Source of the DNA: Curtobacterium sp. MCBD17_035
Lineage (GTDB): Bacteria > Actinomycetota > Actinomycetes > Actinomycetales > Microbacteriaceae
NCBI RefSeq assembly: GCF_003234815.2
Contig: NZ_CP126279.1
Span: 2,480,001-2,544,000 of the forward strand
Reading direction: 5' to 3'
DNA: 64,000 nt
Below the pieces are notes generated by a model. The model worked only from the letters and a program-made list of their open reading frames with translations. It had not been told where the DNA came from and made no database searches. Every line of letters starts with the position of its first letter. Position 1 is the first letter of the stretch. A program made the translations under genes and the position numbers. Below, one piece after another: positions 8,187 to 16,996 of this stretch.

Positions 8187-8747
8187 ATGGCCATCACCGC
8201 CGCCGCCATCCCCGGCTACATCGCCGGCACCTGGAAGCTCGACCCGACCCACTCCGAGGTCAGCTTCTCCGTCCGCCACCTCGCCATCAGCAAGGTCAAG
8301 GGCACGTTCCAGACCTTCGACGTGACCGCCGTCACCGCCGAGAACCCGCTCGAGTCGACCATCGAGGCGACCATCGACATCGCCAGCGTCAAGACCGGCC
8401 AGGAGGCCCGCGACCAGCACCTCGCGACGAGCGACTTCTTCGCCGCGGACGAGCACCCGCAGATGGTGTTCCGCTCGACGGGCATCCGGGAGCACGGCGA
8501 CGACCTCCTCATCGACGGCGAGCTCACCCTCCGCGGCGTCACCAAGCCCGTCACGCTGAAGACCGAGCTCGGCGGCATCACCACCGACGGCTACGGCCAG
8601 ACCAAGCTCGGCGCCGAGGCCACCACGAAGATCGACCGCACCGAGTTCGGCGTGAACTGGAACGCGGCGCTCGAGGCCGGCGGGTTCACGCTCGGCAACG
8701 ACGTCACGATCACCCTCGACATCCAGCTCGTCCTCCAGGCGGCCTGA
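8187..8747 (+). CDS. YceI family lipid/isoprenoid-binding protein
   Basis: 186 residues from the ATG preceded by GAGGAG (8175-8180). The sequence is the YceI lipocalin-like barrel almost end to end: GTWKLDPTHSEVSFSVRHL at the N-terminus, KVKGTF, the H-containing DEHPQMVFRST segment, and LTLRGVTKPVTL. YceI domains bind long isoprenoid or fatty-acyl ligands. Gram-negative members are periplasmic, but this one has no signal peptide and should be cytosolic, which is usual for actinobacterial copies. Stand-alone gene followed by a repeat-rich gap. Confidence 0.92.
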   Translation: MAITAAAIPGYIAGTWKLDPTHSEVSFSVRHLAISKVKGTFQTFDVTAVTAENPLESTIEATIDIASVKTGQEARDQHLATSDFFAADEHPQMVFRSTGIREHGDDLLIDGELTLRGVTKPVTLKTELGGITTDGYGQTKLGAEATTKIDRTEFGVNWNAALEAGGFTLGNDVTITLDIQLVLQAA

Positions 8748-8932
8748 GTCACCTCCCTCGGGGCCGCAGGCCCACCGGGACACGGAGCCCCGACGCGTGC
8801 GCGCGTCGGGGCTCCGCCGCGTCCGGGTCCGGGTCCGGGCCGGGGTCCGGGCTCCGGCCGGGGTCCGGGCCGGGTTCGGGGTCCGGGTCCGTTCCGGGTC
8901 CGAGTCCGTTCCGGGTCCAGGTCCGGGTCCGG

Positions 8933-9001
8933 GTCCGTGCAGGACGGGAGGCTCGCGGCGGCCCTGTCGCGTCCCTCCAAGCAGCGCACGCCTGGACCGT
9001 C
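8933..9001 (-). repeat. 69-bp palindrome-ended element, degenerate copy
   Basis: Same length and layout as the intact copies, but the terminal repeats have decayed (GTCCGTGCAGGA and GCCTGGACCGTC). The core on the minus strand is TTGGAGGG instead of CCGGGAGG. Confidence 0.5.
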
Positions 9002-9058
9002 GACGCAACGCGGGCGCCGCTCCCATCCCGCCGCGGATGCGGGCCCCGCTCCGCCGCC

Positions 9059-9127
9059 GACAACTCAGGACGGCAGGCAGGAGACGGAGCCGCCACGCCC
9101 CTCCCGGCCGAGGATTCCTGAGTCGTC
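9059..9127 (-). repeat. 69-bp palindrome-ended element
   Basis: Ends GACAACTCAGGA and TCCTGAGTCGTC; the core CCGGGAGG is on the minus strand, so this copy is inverted relative to those at 14, 22 and 38 kb. Confidence 0.8.
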
Positions 9128-9253
9128 GATCGGACGGGGATCTGCTGGACACGCTCTCGCTGCACCGCTGCCCACCCGCGCGCACGCTGCATCTCCTCCG
9201 AACCGTCAGCGGCACCCCGCGGCCCTCCCCCACCGGCGTGCGGGCAGCCTGGT

Positions 9254-9322
9254 GACAACGCAGGACAGGAGGTCCGCGGCAGCCCCGACCCGTCCCTCCC
9301 GACCGCGTGTTCCTGATCTGTC
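9254..9322 (-). repeat. 69-bp palindrome-ended element
   Basis: Ends GACAACGCAGGA and TCCTGATCTGTC; core TCGGGAGG on the minus strand. Interior otherwise resembles the 14-kb copies when inverted. Confidence 0.75.
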
Positions 9323-9660
9323 GACGCGACATGGCCGGCAGCCCGCATCGCGCACGCGCGTGCGAGGCGCGCACGAGCACACGAGCGCACGAGCGCGCGA
9401 GCGCGCGAGCCAGCGCACCAGCGCGCCGGCTCGCCGGCGCCCACGGCGAACCACGGACGCCACCGCATCCGCGCACACCCACCGCATCCGCGCACACCCA
9501 CCGCACCCCGCCACCCACCGCACCCACTGCACGAGTAGCGTGGTGACGCCCGACCAGCAGGACGCGCCCGGGCCGAGACCGCGGGGAACACGCCGCCCGC
9601 CGGGCACGTTGCCCCGCAGGCACCGCATCCCGCACCAGGACCCGAGACAGGAGCCCGACC

Positions 9661-10227
9661 ATGGCCTTCGACTGGATCACCCTGCAGGCGCTCGCGGCAG
9701 CCGAGTTCGGCCGTCGCCTCGAGCAGGTCACCGACTGGGACGCGCCGACGCCCGACACGGAGTGGTCGACGCGCGACCTCGTCACCCACGTCATCGACGA
9801 GCAGCGGTGGATCCCACACCTGCTCGCAGGCCACGACCACGAACAGGCCCACGACGAGCTCGAGCCGATCGGCGAGGACCTCGTCGCCGCGTGGACCCGG
9901 TTCTCCGTCGCCGCGACGGAGGCCTGGCGGAACGCGCCCGACGACACCCCCGTACACCTGGCGACGGACACGGTGCCCGCCGCGGAGTACCTCGCCGAGC
10001 AGACCTCCGACATCACGATCCACACGTGGGACCTCGCCCGCGCCACGCATTCGGACGAGCACCTGCCGCTCGAACTCGTCGAGGCCGTGTGGACCGTCTT
10101 CGAACCCCAGATCGACTCGCTCGCCGCGAGCGGTCTCTACGACGCACCAATCCAGGTCGACGACGACGCCCCGCTGCAGACGCGGCTGCTCGCCGTCACC
10201 GGCCGCGACGAGAGGATCACCGCATGA
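9661..10227 (+). CDS. TIGR03086/DinB-superfamily metal-binding protein
   Basis: 188 residues; ATG preceded by CAGGAG. The four-helix DinB-like fold is indicated by STRDLVTHVIDEQRWIPHLLAG, with the metal-ligand His in HVIDE, and by the late DITIHTWDLARAT containing a second conserved His. The family includes mycothiol-dependent maleylpyruvate isomerase; most members are uncharacterised and may use mycothiol, fitting an actinobacterium. The last codons overlap the next gene (ATGA), so it is co-translated with an aldo/keto reductase, suggesting a shared detoxification role, which is inference. Confidence 0.85.
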   Translation: MAFDWITLQALAAAEFGRRLEQVTDWDAPTPDTEWSTRDLVTHVIDEQRWIPHLLAGHDHEQAHDELEPIGEDLVAAWTRFSVAATEAWRNAPDDTPVHLATDTVPAAEYLAEQTSDITIHTWDLARATHSDEHLPLELVEAVWTVFEPQIDSLAASGLYDAPIQVDDDAPLQTRLLAVTGRDERITA

Positions 10228-11204
10228 AGACCGTCCGACTGGGCAACTCGGGACTCGAGATCAGCGCCGTCGTGCTCGGCATGATGAGCTACGGGGACCC
10301 CGCCAGGGGTTCGCACGAGTGGAGCGTCGGCCTCGACGACGCCCGCCCGTTCATCCGTCGCGCCTACGAAGCGGGCATCACGACGTTCGACACCGCGAAC
10401 GTGTACTCCCTCGGCTCGAGCGAGGAGATCACGGGCACCGTCCTCAAGGAGCTCGCTCCGCGCGAGGAGGTCGTGATCGCCACCAAGGTGTTCAACCGCA
10501 TGCGCGAGGGCCGCAACGGCGCCGGCCTGAGCCGGGTGTCGATCATGCACGAGATCGACGCCTCGCTGCAGCGGCTCGGCACCGACTACGTCGACCTCTA
10601 CCAGATCCACCGCTTCGACCCGAACACGCCGATCGAGGAGACGATGGAGGCCCTGCACGACGTCGTCAAGTCCGGCAAGGCGCGATACATCGGCGCCTCG
10701 AGCATGTGGGCGTGGCAGTTCGCCGAGATGCAGCACGTCGCCGAGCGGCACGGCTGGACGAAGTTCGTGTCGATGCAGGACCAGGTGAACCTGCTCGAGC
10801 GCGAGGAGGAGCGCGAGATGCTCCCCTTCTGCGAGGCCACCGGCGTCGGCGTGATCCCGTGGAGCCCCCTGGCCCGCGGCAAGGTCACCCGCCCCTGGGG
10901 TGAGGGCGGCACGAAGCGCGAGGGCACGGACGAGTTCGGCAAGACGCTCTACAAGCAGGGCGAGGAGTCGAACAAGGCGATCGTCGACGCGGTCGCCGCG
11001 ATCGCGTCGGAGCGCGGGGTCACCATGGCACAGGTCGCGCTCGCCTGGGTGGCTGGCAAGTCCTCGATCACGGCCCCGATCATCGGTGCGACCAAGGAAC
11101 ACCACATCGACGACGCCGTCGCGGGCGTGGAGCTCGAGCTCACCACCGACGAGATCGCTCGGCTCGAGGAGCCCTACACGCCCCGGTACCCCTCCGGGTT
11201 CTGA
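10224..11204 (+). CDS. aldo/keto reductase (AKR, YajO/IolS-like)
   Basis: 326 residues. Catalytic tetrad Asp56, Tyr61, Lys88, His129 (FDTANVY, ATKVF, QIHRFD); C-terminal PIIGATKEHHIDDAV is the cofactor loop. It is closer to the YajO/alcohol-oxidoreductase branch than the reductase at 7 kb, having the longer SPLARGK region. NADPH-dependent carbonyl reduction, substrate unknown. Starts in the stop of the DinB-like gene and is followed by a strong hairpin repeat. Confidence 0.9.
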   Translation: MKTVRLGNSGLEISAVVLGMMSYGDPARGSHEWSVGLDDARPFIRRAYEAGITTFDTANVYSLGSSEEITGTVLKELAPREEVVIATKVFNRMREGRNGAGLSRVSIMHEIDASLQRLGTDYVDLYQIHRFDPNTPIEETMEALHDVVKSGKARYIGASSMWAWQFAEMQHVAERHGWTKFVSMQDQVNLLEREEEREMLPFCEATGVGVIPWSPLARGKVTRPWGEGGTKREGTDEFGKTLYKQGEESNKAIVDAVAAIASERGVTMAQVALAWVAGKSSITAPIIGATKEHHIDDAVAGVELELTTDEIARLEEPYTPRYPSGF

Positions 11205-11221
11205 GCGTCCGTCGCGGTCGT

Positions 11222-11330
11222 GGGCCGCGCCTCCAGGCCGTCCGGTCGGGAGGCGCGGCCCGCGTCCGTCAGGCCGACCCGCGCCTCCAGGCCGTCCGGT
11301 CGGGAGGCGCGGCCCACGTCCGTCAGGCCG
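11222..11330. terminator. two tandem 54-bp hairpin units between convergent genes
   Basis: A unit beginning GCGCCTCCAGGCCGTCC at 11227 repeats at 11281 with one visible mismatch over 50 bases. Each forms a GC stem (GCGCCTCC with GGGAGGCGC); the first extends to a 13-bp stem GGGCCGCGCCTCC / GGGAGGCGCGGCC. No T-tract. Position between an aldo/keto reductase and the convergent MpaB gene suggests a bidirectional terminator. The second unit contains the MpaB stop codon (11323-11325). Confidence 0.65.
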
Positions 11331-12243
11331 CCTGCTGTTCCGCGCGGAGCCGGTCGATGCGTGCCAGGGCGACCCGCTCGGTGCCGCTCCGCCCACCGAG
11401 CACCCTGCCGATGCCGTCGAGCACGAGCCGCGTCGAGGCGATCGCCGGTGCGGGCAGCGGTCCGACGCCCGGCGCCCGGAGGCCGAGGAGCTTCCGGTGC
11501 CGCGGGTCGAGCGACGCCACCGCGCCGTCGAACAGCACGCGGTACCCGGGCCGGAGCATCCGGGACAGGGGCGGGTTCCGGATGAACGAGACGACCTCGT
11601 GCGTGCGGTCCGTGACGGCGAGGTCCCCGCGGTCGAGGTACCCGTCGAGCTGGGCGCGCAGTTCCTCGTCGGACTCCGGCGGCCCGTCCACACGCATGAG
11701 TCGCCCTGCCGTCGCCCACTCGCGCACGTAGGCGTCGGCGCCGCCGGGGATGCGCTCGCCCCAGAGCTCGGCCGTCCGCAGGAACGAGTCCGCGAACGCC
11801 AGATGCACCCAGCGGAGGAGGTCCGGGTCGTTCGCGCTGTAGGGGCGGGTGACGCCGTGGGCGTCCGTGAACTCGCCCCGGACCCGCTCGTGCAGCCGGA
11901 GGACCCACTCGCTCGCGGCCGTCGCCGTCGCGGTGTCGCCGTGCGAGACGGTGTAGATCCAGCGGATGGTGCCCGCGAGCCGGCCGAAGGGGTCCTCGCG
12001 GTAGCGGGAGTGGTCGGCGACCCCGGCGAGCGCCCCCGGGTGCAGCGCCTGCACGAGGAGCGCCCGCACGCCCGCGACGATGGTGGACATGCCGCCGTGC
12101 ACCGCCCACGTCGCGGAGTCGGGGCCGAAGAACCCCTCGTCGGTGCCGTGCTCGAGATCGCCGATCCACTGGGGCCGCTCGGTGGCGCTGCCCGTGAACG
12201 TGGCGTTGAGGCGATCGCGCATCGCCGTGGCCAGGGAAACCAT
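11323..12243 (-). CDS. MpaB-type oxygenase (DUF2236)
   Basis: 306 residues, all alpha-helical, matching the oxygenase MpaB/DUF2236 family. Visible signatures: GGMSTIVAGVRALLVQALHPGALAGVADHS (HP.A with His ligands), DPFGRLAGTIRWIYTVSHGD, LLRWVHLAFADSFL, and ERIPGGADAYV. Family members include the latex-clearing protein Lcp and mycophenolic-acid MpaB, which use a heme b or metal centre for oxidative cleavage; the substrate here is unknown. Divergent from the acyl-CoA ligase with 70 bp between starts. Its stop codon sits inside a tandem hairpin repeat. Confidence 0.85.
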   Translation of the reverse strand: MVSLATAMRDRLNATFTGSATERPQWIGDLEHGTDEGFFGPDSATWAVHGGMSTIVAGVRALLVQALHPGALAGVADHSRYREDPFGRLAGTIRWIYTVSHGDTATATAASEWVLRLHERVRGEFTDAHGVTRPYSANDPDLLRWVHLAFADSFLRTAELWGERIPGGADAYVREWATAGRLMRVDGPPESDEELRAQLDGYLDRGDLAVTDRTHEVVSFIRNPPLSRMLRPGYRVLFDGAVASLDPRHRKLLGLRAPGVGPLPAPAIASTRLVLDGIGRVLGGRSGTERVALARIDRLRAEQQAA

Positions 12244-12301
12244 GCACGGATCGTCCCTCGCACGCCGGGGAGTCGCCTGAGCGCGGGCATCGGGCCGCCT
12301 C

Positions 12302-12307
12302 TAGGGT
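12302..12307 (+). promoter_or_regulatory. -10 element (TAGGGT), leaderless promoter of the acyl-CoA ligase
   Basis: TAGGGT ends 6 nt before the GTG at 12314 and there is no Shine-Dalgarno, so transcription probably begins at the start codon. This decides the start. Confidence 0.55.
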
Positions 12308-12313
12308 GAACGG

Positions 12314-13999
12314 GTGAGCACCGACACGCCACGGCCTTGGCAGCGCAGCTACGCCCCTGGAGTCCCGTTCGACATCGACGAGCCCACCGGGTCGTTGCTC
12401 GACCTCGTCGAGGGCTCCGCGGCCCGCTACCCGCGCAACGTCGCCCTCGAGTTCTTCGGCGCGACGACGACCTACCGGGAACTGCAGGCGCAGATCGAGC
12501 GCGCGGCCCACGGACTGCAGCAGCTCGGGGTCGGAGCGGGCGACCGCGTCGCCATCGTCCTGCCGAACTGCCCGCAGCACGTCGTCGCGTTCTACGCGGT
12601 GCTCCGGCTCGGCGCGATCGTCGTGGAGCACAACCCGCTCTACACGCCGCGGGAACTCCGGCACCAGTTCGAGGACCACGGCGCCAAGGTGGCGATCGCG
12701 TGGGACAAGTCGGTGGCGACGCTCCAGGACTTCCCGATCGACCTGGCGCTCGACGCGATCGTCTCGGTCGACATGACGCGTGCGATGCCCCGGTCCACCC
12801 GGGCGGCGCTCGCGCTCCCCGTGGCGAAGGCGCGCGAGTCCCGTGCGAAGCTGACGACGAAGGTCCGCGGGACGACGCGCTGGGAGTCGCTCGTCGACGG
12901 CCGCCGGCTCTCCCGGAGGCACCCCCGCCCGGCGACCACCGACACGGCGCTCATCCAGTACACGTCCGGCACGATGGGGAACCCGAAGGGCGCGGTCCTG
13001 ACGCACCGGAACCTCCTGGCGAACGCGGCGCAGGCGCGGGCGTGGATCCCCCAGATCAAGCCCGGTGACAGCGTCGTCTACGCGATCCTGCCGATGTTCC
13101 ACGCCTACGGCCTGACGCTCTGCCTGACGTTCGCGATGAGCATGGCGTCGCGGCTCGTCCTGTTCCCCGCGTTCGACCCGCAGCTCGTGCTCGCCGCGAT
13201 GAAGCGCCATCCGCCGACGTTCCTGCCCGCGGTGCCGCCGATCTACGCCCGACTCGAGCACGCCGCCGGCAAGAAGGTCTCGCTGCGGGGCATCGAGATC
13301 GGCATCTCGGGTGCCATGCCGCTCTCGCAGGCCGTCATCGAGCCGTGGGAGGCCAAGACCGGCGGCGTCCTGGTCGAGGGCTACGGCCTGTCCGAGACGT
13401 CTCCCGTCATCATGGCGAACCCGGTCTCCGACGCTCGGCGACTCGGCACGATCGGCCTCCCGTTCCCGTCGACCGACATCCGCGTCGGCGACCCGGACGA
13501 CCCCTCGAAGGACGTCCCGGTCGGGCAGCCGGGCGAGCTGCTCGTCAAGGGTCCGCAGGTGTTCCAGGGTTACTGGGGGCGCGCAGACGCCACGGACGAG
13601 GCGTTCACGGCCGACGGCTGGTTCCGCACGGGTGACATCGTCTCGATCGACGAGGACGGCTTCGTGTCGATCGTCGACCGCCTCAAGGAACTCATCATCA
13701 CGGGCGGCTTCAACGTCTCGCCGTCCGAGGTCGAGGACACGCTCATCCGCTCGCCCCTGGTCCGCGAGGTCGCCGTCGTCGGCATCACCACGGGCGGCAA
13801 CGAGCAGGTCGTGGCGGCGGTCGTGCCCACCGACCCCGCCACGTTCTCGGCCGACGCGCTCCGTGAGTACGCCCGGGAGCACCTCGCCCCGTACAAGGTG
13901 CCGCGTCGCGTCGTGGTGGTCGAGGACCTGCCCCGCTCGATGATCGGCAAGGTGCTCCGGCGCAAGGTGCGGGACCGCATCACCGGCGCGGACGCGTAG
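12314..13999 (+). CDS. long-chain fatty-acid--CoA ligase (ANL superfamily)
   Basis: 561 residues, GTG start. ATP/AMP-binding P-loop YTSGTMGNPKGAVLTHRN (216-233), GYGLSETSP (356-364), DGWFRTGDIVSIDEDGF, and the C-terminal SMIGKVLRRK with the adenylation Lys near 548. Length and motif set fit FadD-type acyl-CoA synthetases, which activate fatty acids to acyl-AMP and then acyl-CoA. Single gene; the downstream gap to the convergent APC permease holds five palindrome-ended elements. Confidence 0.92.
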   Translation: MSTDTPRPWQRSYAPGVPFDIDEPTGSLLDLVEGSAARYPRNVALEFFGATTTYRELQAQIERAAHGLQQLGVGAGDRVAIVLPNCPQHVVAFYAVLRLGAIVVEHNPLYTPRELRHQFEDHGAKVAIAWDKSVATLQDFPIDLALDAIVSVDMTRAMPRSTRAALALPVAKARESRAKLTTKVRGTTRWESLVDGRRLSRRHPRPATTDTALIQYTSGTMGNPKGAVLTHRNLLANAAQARAWIPQIKPGDSVVYAILPMFHAYGLTLCLTFAMSMASRLVLFPAFDPQLVLAAMKRHPPTFLPAVPPIYARLEHAAGKKVSLRGIEIGISGAMPLSQAVIEPWEAKTGGVLVEGYGLSETSPVIMANPVSDARRLGTIGLPFPSTDIRVGDPDDPSKDVPVGQPGELLVKGPQVFQGYWGRADATDEAFTADGWFRTGDIVSIDEDGFVSIVDRLKELIITGGFNVSPSEVEDTLIRSPLVREVAVVGITTGGNEQVVAAVVPTDPATFSADALREYAREHLAPYKVPRRVVVVEDLPRSMIGKVLRRKVRDRITGADA

Positions 14000-14113
14000 C
14001 GGCGGCGGCGCGGGGCTCGGCGGCGTTGCGCGGCCCAGCGGCGTCGCGGCCCGGTGGCGCTGCCCGTGGTACGGCCGTCGCGCGTGGATTCCGGTAGCCA
14101 GCAGCTGCCAGGC

Positions 14114-14184
14114 AGACAATTCAGGAAAACGACGCCGGGAGGGACGCCACAGGCCCGCCACCCCACCTGTTCTCCTGAGTTGTC
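14114..14184 (+). repeat. 71-bp palindrome-ended element
   Basis: Ends GACAATTCAGGA and TCCTGAGTTGTC, core CCGGGAGGGACGCC. First of five copies in this gap. Confidence 0.85.
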
Positions 14185-14266
14185 CGCCTCCGGCGACGAG
14201 ACGTACCGCGCCCTGCGCGTCCCCGACGTGCCGGGCGCACGCCGCACCTCCCGACGGCTGGCGGAC

Positions 14267-14336
14267 GACGAATCAGGAACCGGACGCCGGGAGGGACGCC
14301 ACGGGCCCGCCACCCGACCCGCTTTCCTGAACCGAC
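14267..14336 (+). repeat. 70-bp palindrome-ended element
   Basis: Ends GACGAATCAGGA and TCCTGAACCGAC, core CCGGGAGGGACGCC. Confidence 0.8.
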
Positions 14337-14371
14337 GTCCGCGCGCGGCAGCCGCTGCTGCCGCCGCCGGC

Positions 14372-14441
14372 GACAAATCAGGAAGCAGGCATCGCGAGGG
14401 GCGCTGCGGAGCCACCAACGGGCTCGCATTCCTGATTTGGC
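14372..14441 (+). repeat. 70-bp palindrome-ended element
   Basis: Ends GACAAATCAGGA and TCCTGATTTGGC; core altered to CGCGAGGGGCGC. The changes at the two ends partly compensate each other (AAATCAGGA with TCCTGATTT), which keeps pairing. Confidence 0.75.
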
Positions 14442-14528
14442 CACACCATGGCGACGGACGGGCTGGGCCCACCACGTCCCCACCTCCCGACCTGCGCCGA
14501 CCTGCCCAGCCCGCGCCGCGCCGCGGAC

Positions 14529-14597
14529 GACGGATCAGGAACACGACACCGGGAGGGACGCCGCGGCACTGCCGGACACTCGCGTTCCTGAATAGGC
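14529..14597 (+). repeat. 69-bp palindrome-ended element
   Basis: Ends GACGGATCAGGA and TCCTGAATAGGC, core CCGGGAGGGACGCC. Confidence 0.75.
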
Positions 14598-14834
14598 CAC
14601 CCATGACGACGGCCGCACCGCGCCCGCTTCGCCCCATCGACGACGCGCGCCGACCAGCCGACCCCGACCCGCGCCTCCCGGCACCGGCCCCGACACCGGC
14701 ACCGGTACCAGCCCTGGCACCGGCACCGGCACCGGCCCCGGCACCGGCACCAGCCCTGGCCGCGGCACTGCCCGGCGCCGGCCGCGGCGCAACCGCGGCC
14801 CGCCGCGGCCCCCGCCCCAGCACAGCGCGCTGGT

Positions 14835-14904
14835 GACAGATCAGGAACACGGGCCCGGGAGGCACGCCACGAGCGCGCCACCGGGCCCGCTTTCCTGAGT
14901 TGCG
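14835..14904 (+). repeat. 70-bp palindrome-ended element
   Basis: Ends GACAGATCAGGA and TCCTGAGTTGCG, core CCGGGAGGCACGCC; lies 35 bp past the stop of the APC permease gene. Confidence 0.8.
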
Positions 14905-14938
14905 CACCGCGGGCGATTGTGAGCACCCGCGCCGCGCC

Positions 14939-16942
14939 TCAGGACACGTGGACGACGGGACGGCGGGCGACGTCCGGCTCGGCCTCGCGGAGCACCTCGC
15001 GCGTGACCGGTGCGACCTCGCCGGCGCCGGTGAACAGGAAGCGCACCATGTTGCGGATGGGGCTGCCCTCGGTCCACGCGAAGTAGATGCTCGGCACGAC
15101 GCCGGTGAGGTCGCGGACGGCGAGGAGCGTCGACGCGATCGTGTTGGGGACGGTGCCCGAGCGCACACGGAGGATCCGGAAGCCGTGCTTGACGACGCCC
15201 TCGATCTTGAGGTCCTCCTCGAAGTCCGACGAGTCCGCCGGGTACACCTCGAGGAAGATCGTCGGGACGCGCGCGGGGATGCCGCTCGACCGACGCTCGA
15301 TCTTGCCCTTGGTCCGGTACTCCTCGGCGCTCCCGTCGTCCGGCTCGTTCGCGATGATGCACACCTGCCCGAACTGGTCGGCATCGCCCACGACGAACTG
15401 CTGCGCGACGGCGTCGAGCTCGATCGACGATGCCCGGAGCTCGAACGACCGGCGCACCCGCGAGAGCAGCGACACGACGACGATCGCCAGGATGAACACC
15501 GCCGCGATCCGCACGCCGTCGGGGCGTTCGATGACGTTCGCCACGGTCGTGTAGCCGAACACGAGCGTGATGACGCCGAACGCGATGGTCCGGCCCCGCT
15601 GCCGCTTCCGCCGTGCCGACAGGGTCACGGCGACCGATGCGCTCGTGATGAGCACGAGCACCCCCGTGGCGTAGGCACCACCCTGGGCGTCGACGTCCGC
15701 CTTGAAGATCAGGGTGATGGCGAACGCGATGAGCGTGAAGATGAGCACGAGCGGCCGGACGGCTCGAGCCCATTGCGACGCCATCCCGTAGCGCGGCAGG
15801 AACCGCGGAACGAGGTTGAGCAGGCCCGCCATCGCGCTCGCGCCCGCGAACCACAGGATCGCGATGGTGGAGGCGTCGTACACGCTCCCGAAGACGCTCC
15901 CCAGGTACTCGTGGGCCAGGAAGGCGAGCGCTCGGCCGTTGGCCTCGCCACCCGGCTGGAACTCCTTCTGCGGGATGAGGAACGTGGTGACGACGCTCGA
16001 CAGGATGAGGAACGAGCTCATGATGAGCGCGGCAGTGGTGAGGAGGCGCCGGGTCCCCCGGATCCGCCCCTCCGGGCGCTTCCCCGGCACGTCCCCGTTC
16101 CCGCCGTCCACCTGTGGCATGACCGACACCCCGGTCTCGAACCCGGACAGACCGAGCGCGAGCTTCGGGAACACGAGCAACGCGATCCCGATCATCGCGA
16201 GTGGATCGGCGTGCTGTGCGGTCAGTCCCGACCACCAGTCCGTGGCCAGGGAGGGACGGCTCAGCACGTGCACGAGCGCCACGGCGACCACGACGAGGTT
16301 GAGGACGAGGTACACGGACACGAGCACCACGGCGATGCCGATCGCCTCGCGGAACCCGCGGAGGAACACGACGCCGAGCAGGGCGATGAGTGCGAGCGTC
16401 AGGGGCACGGGGATGTCGGTGAACCAGTGCGGCGTGTACGGGTTCTCGGCGAGGTGCGCCGTGGCGTCCGCCGCCGACAGCGTGATCGTGATCATGAAGT
16501 CCGTCACGGCGAACCCGAGCAGGACGAGGACGAGGAGCTTGCCCGCCCACCACGGCAGGAGCTTCTCGAGCATGGCGATCGACCCGGCTCCGCGGAAGCT
16601 GTCCTGCGCGACCCGCCGGTACACCGGGAGCGCGCCGAACAGCGTGACGAGCACGAGCACCACCGTCGCGATCGGCGACAGCAGCCCCGCGGCGAGCGCC
16701 GCGATGGCCGGCTGGTACCCCAGGGTGGAGAAGTAGTCGACGCCCGTGAGGCACATCACGCGCCACCACGAGTGGGTGCGCTCCACCTCGACCTGGTGCG
16801 GGCCCTCGTGGGCGCCCGAGCTCTCGGCGCCCTGCAACATCCAGCGCCGCAGGCGGGTGCTCCGGTCGAGCCGCGGCTCGGTGGCGTCGCGGTCCGCTGC
16901 TCCGGGACCCGGCAGGGAGGGGCGGGGGTCGGTCGTCGTCAT
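14939..16942 (-). CDS. APC-superfamily permease with C-terminal cytosolic domain
   Basis: 667 residues. After an acidic/basic N-terminal arm come about 12 TM helices (about 55-490) beginning [20 protein letters not shown], with [11 protein letters not shown] in the region of APC substrate helix 6, then a soluble C-terminal domain (about 490-667) of alpha/beta character. The layout (APC core plus cytosolic tail, with Tyr/Phe/Ser-rich helix 1) recalls KimA/YdaO-type potassium importers, although amino-acid transport cannot be excluded. It lies 54 bp downstream of the DrrB gene on the same strand and may share its transcript. Substrate unknown. Confidence 0.75.
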   Translation of the reverse strand: MTTTDPRPSLPGPGAADRDATEPRLDRSTRLRRWMLQGAESSGAHEGPHQVEVERTHSWWRVMCLTGVDYFSTLGYQPAIAALAAGLLSPIATVVLVLVTLFGALPVYRRVAQDSFRGAGSIAMLEKLLPWWAGKLLVLVLLGFAVTDFMITITLSAADATAHLAENPYTPHWFTDIPVPLTLALIALLGVVFLRGFREAIGIAVVLVSVYLVLNLVVVAVALVHVLSRPSLATDWWSGLTAQHADPLAMIGIALLVFPKLALGLSGFETGVSVMPQVDGGNGDVPGKRPEGRIRGTRRLLTTAALIMSSFLILSSVVTTFLIPQKEFQPGGEANGRALAFLAHEYLGSVFGSVYDASTIAILWFAGASAMAGLLNLVPRFLPRYGMASQWARAVRPLVLIFTLIAFAITLIFKADVDAQGGAYATGVLVLITSASVAVTLSARRKRQRGRTIAFGVITLVFGYTTVANVIERPDGVRIAAVFILAIVVVSLLSRVRRSFELRASSIELDAVAQQFVVGDADQFGQVCIIANEPDDGSAEEYRTKGKIERRSSGIPARVPTIFLEVYPADSSDFEEDLKIEGVVKHGFRILRVRSGTVPNTIASTLLAVRDLTGVVPSIYFAWTEGSPIRNMVRFLFTGAGEVAPVTREVLREAEPDVARRPVVHVS

Positions 16943-16996
16943 GGCGCGAGCAGCCTATTCTGCGGGCGGCGTCCCCGCCTGGGGAAGCGCAGCGAC

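Larger units (their letters stand above)
8748..9660. other. repeat-rich 0.9-kb gap
   Basis: No convincing gene. It holds a GGTCCG-type hexamer tract (about 8819-8937), three copies of the 69-bp palindrome-ended element in reverse orientation (8933, 9059, 9254), a CG/CA-rich alternating stretch (about 9340-9440) and a CACCGCATCCGCGCAC-type tandem stretch (about 9470-9530). Open frames crossing it have low-complexity Arg/Pro/Thr translations. Confidence 0.75.
14000..14938. other. repeat-rich 0.94-kb gap between convergent genes
   Basis: No gene supported. It contains five direct-oriented copies of the 69-71 bp element and an (ACCGGC)n-like tract at about 14685-14765 whose translation is Pro/Ala repeats. 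Confidence 0.75.

Noticed and set aside
8819-8937. GGTCCG tandem tract as a regulatory or coding repeat
   Set aside because: Imperfect hexamer runs with no start, frame or conserved neighbour; treated as low complexity.
9307-9546. 79-residue ORF in the 9-kb gap
   Set aside because: Spans an element copy and CA/CG-rich tracts; composition is low-complexity and there is no ribosome site or -10.
14114-14904. Integron attC sites
   Set aside because: Length and inverted ends are in range, but no GTTRRRY core, no integrase and no gene cassettes between copies.
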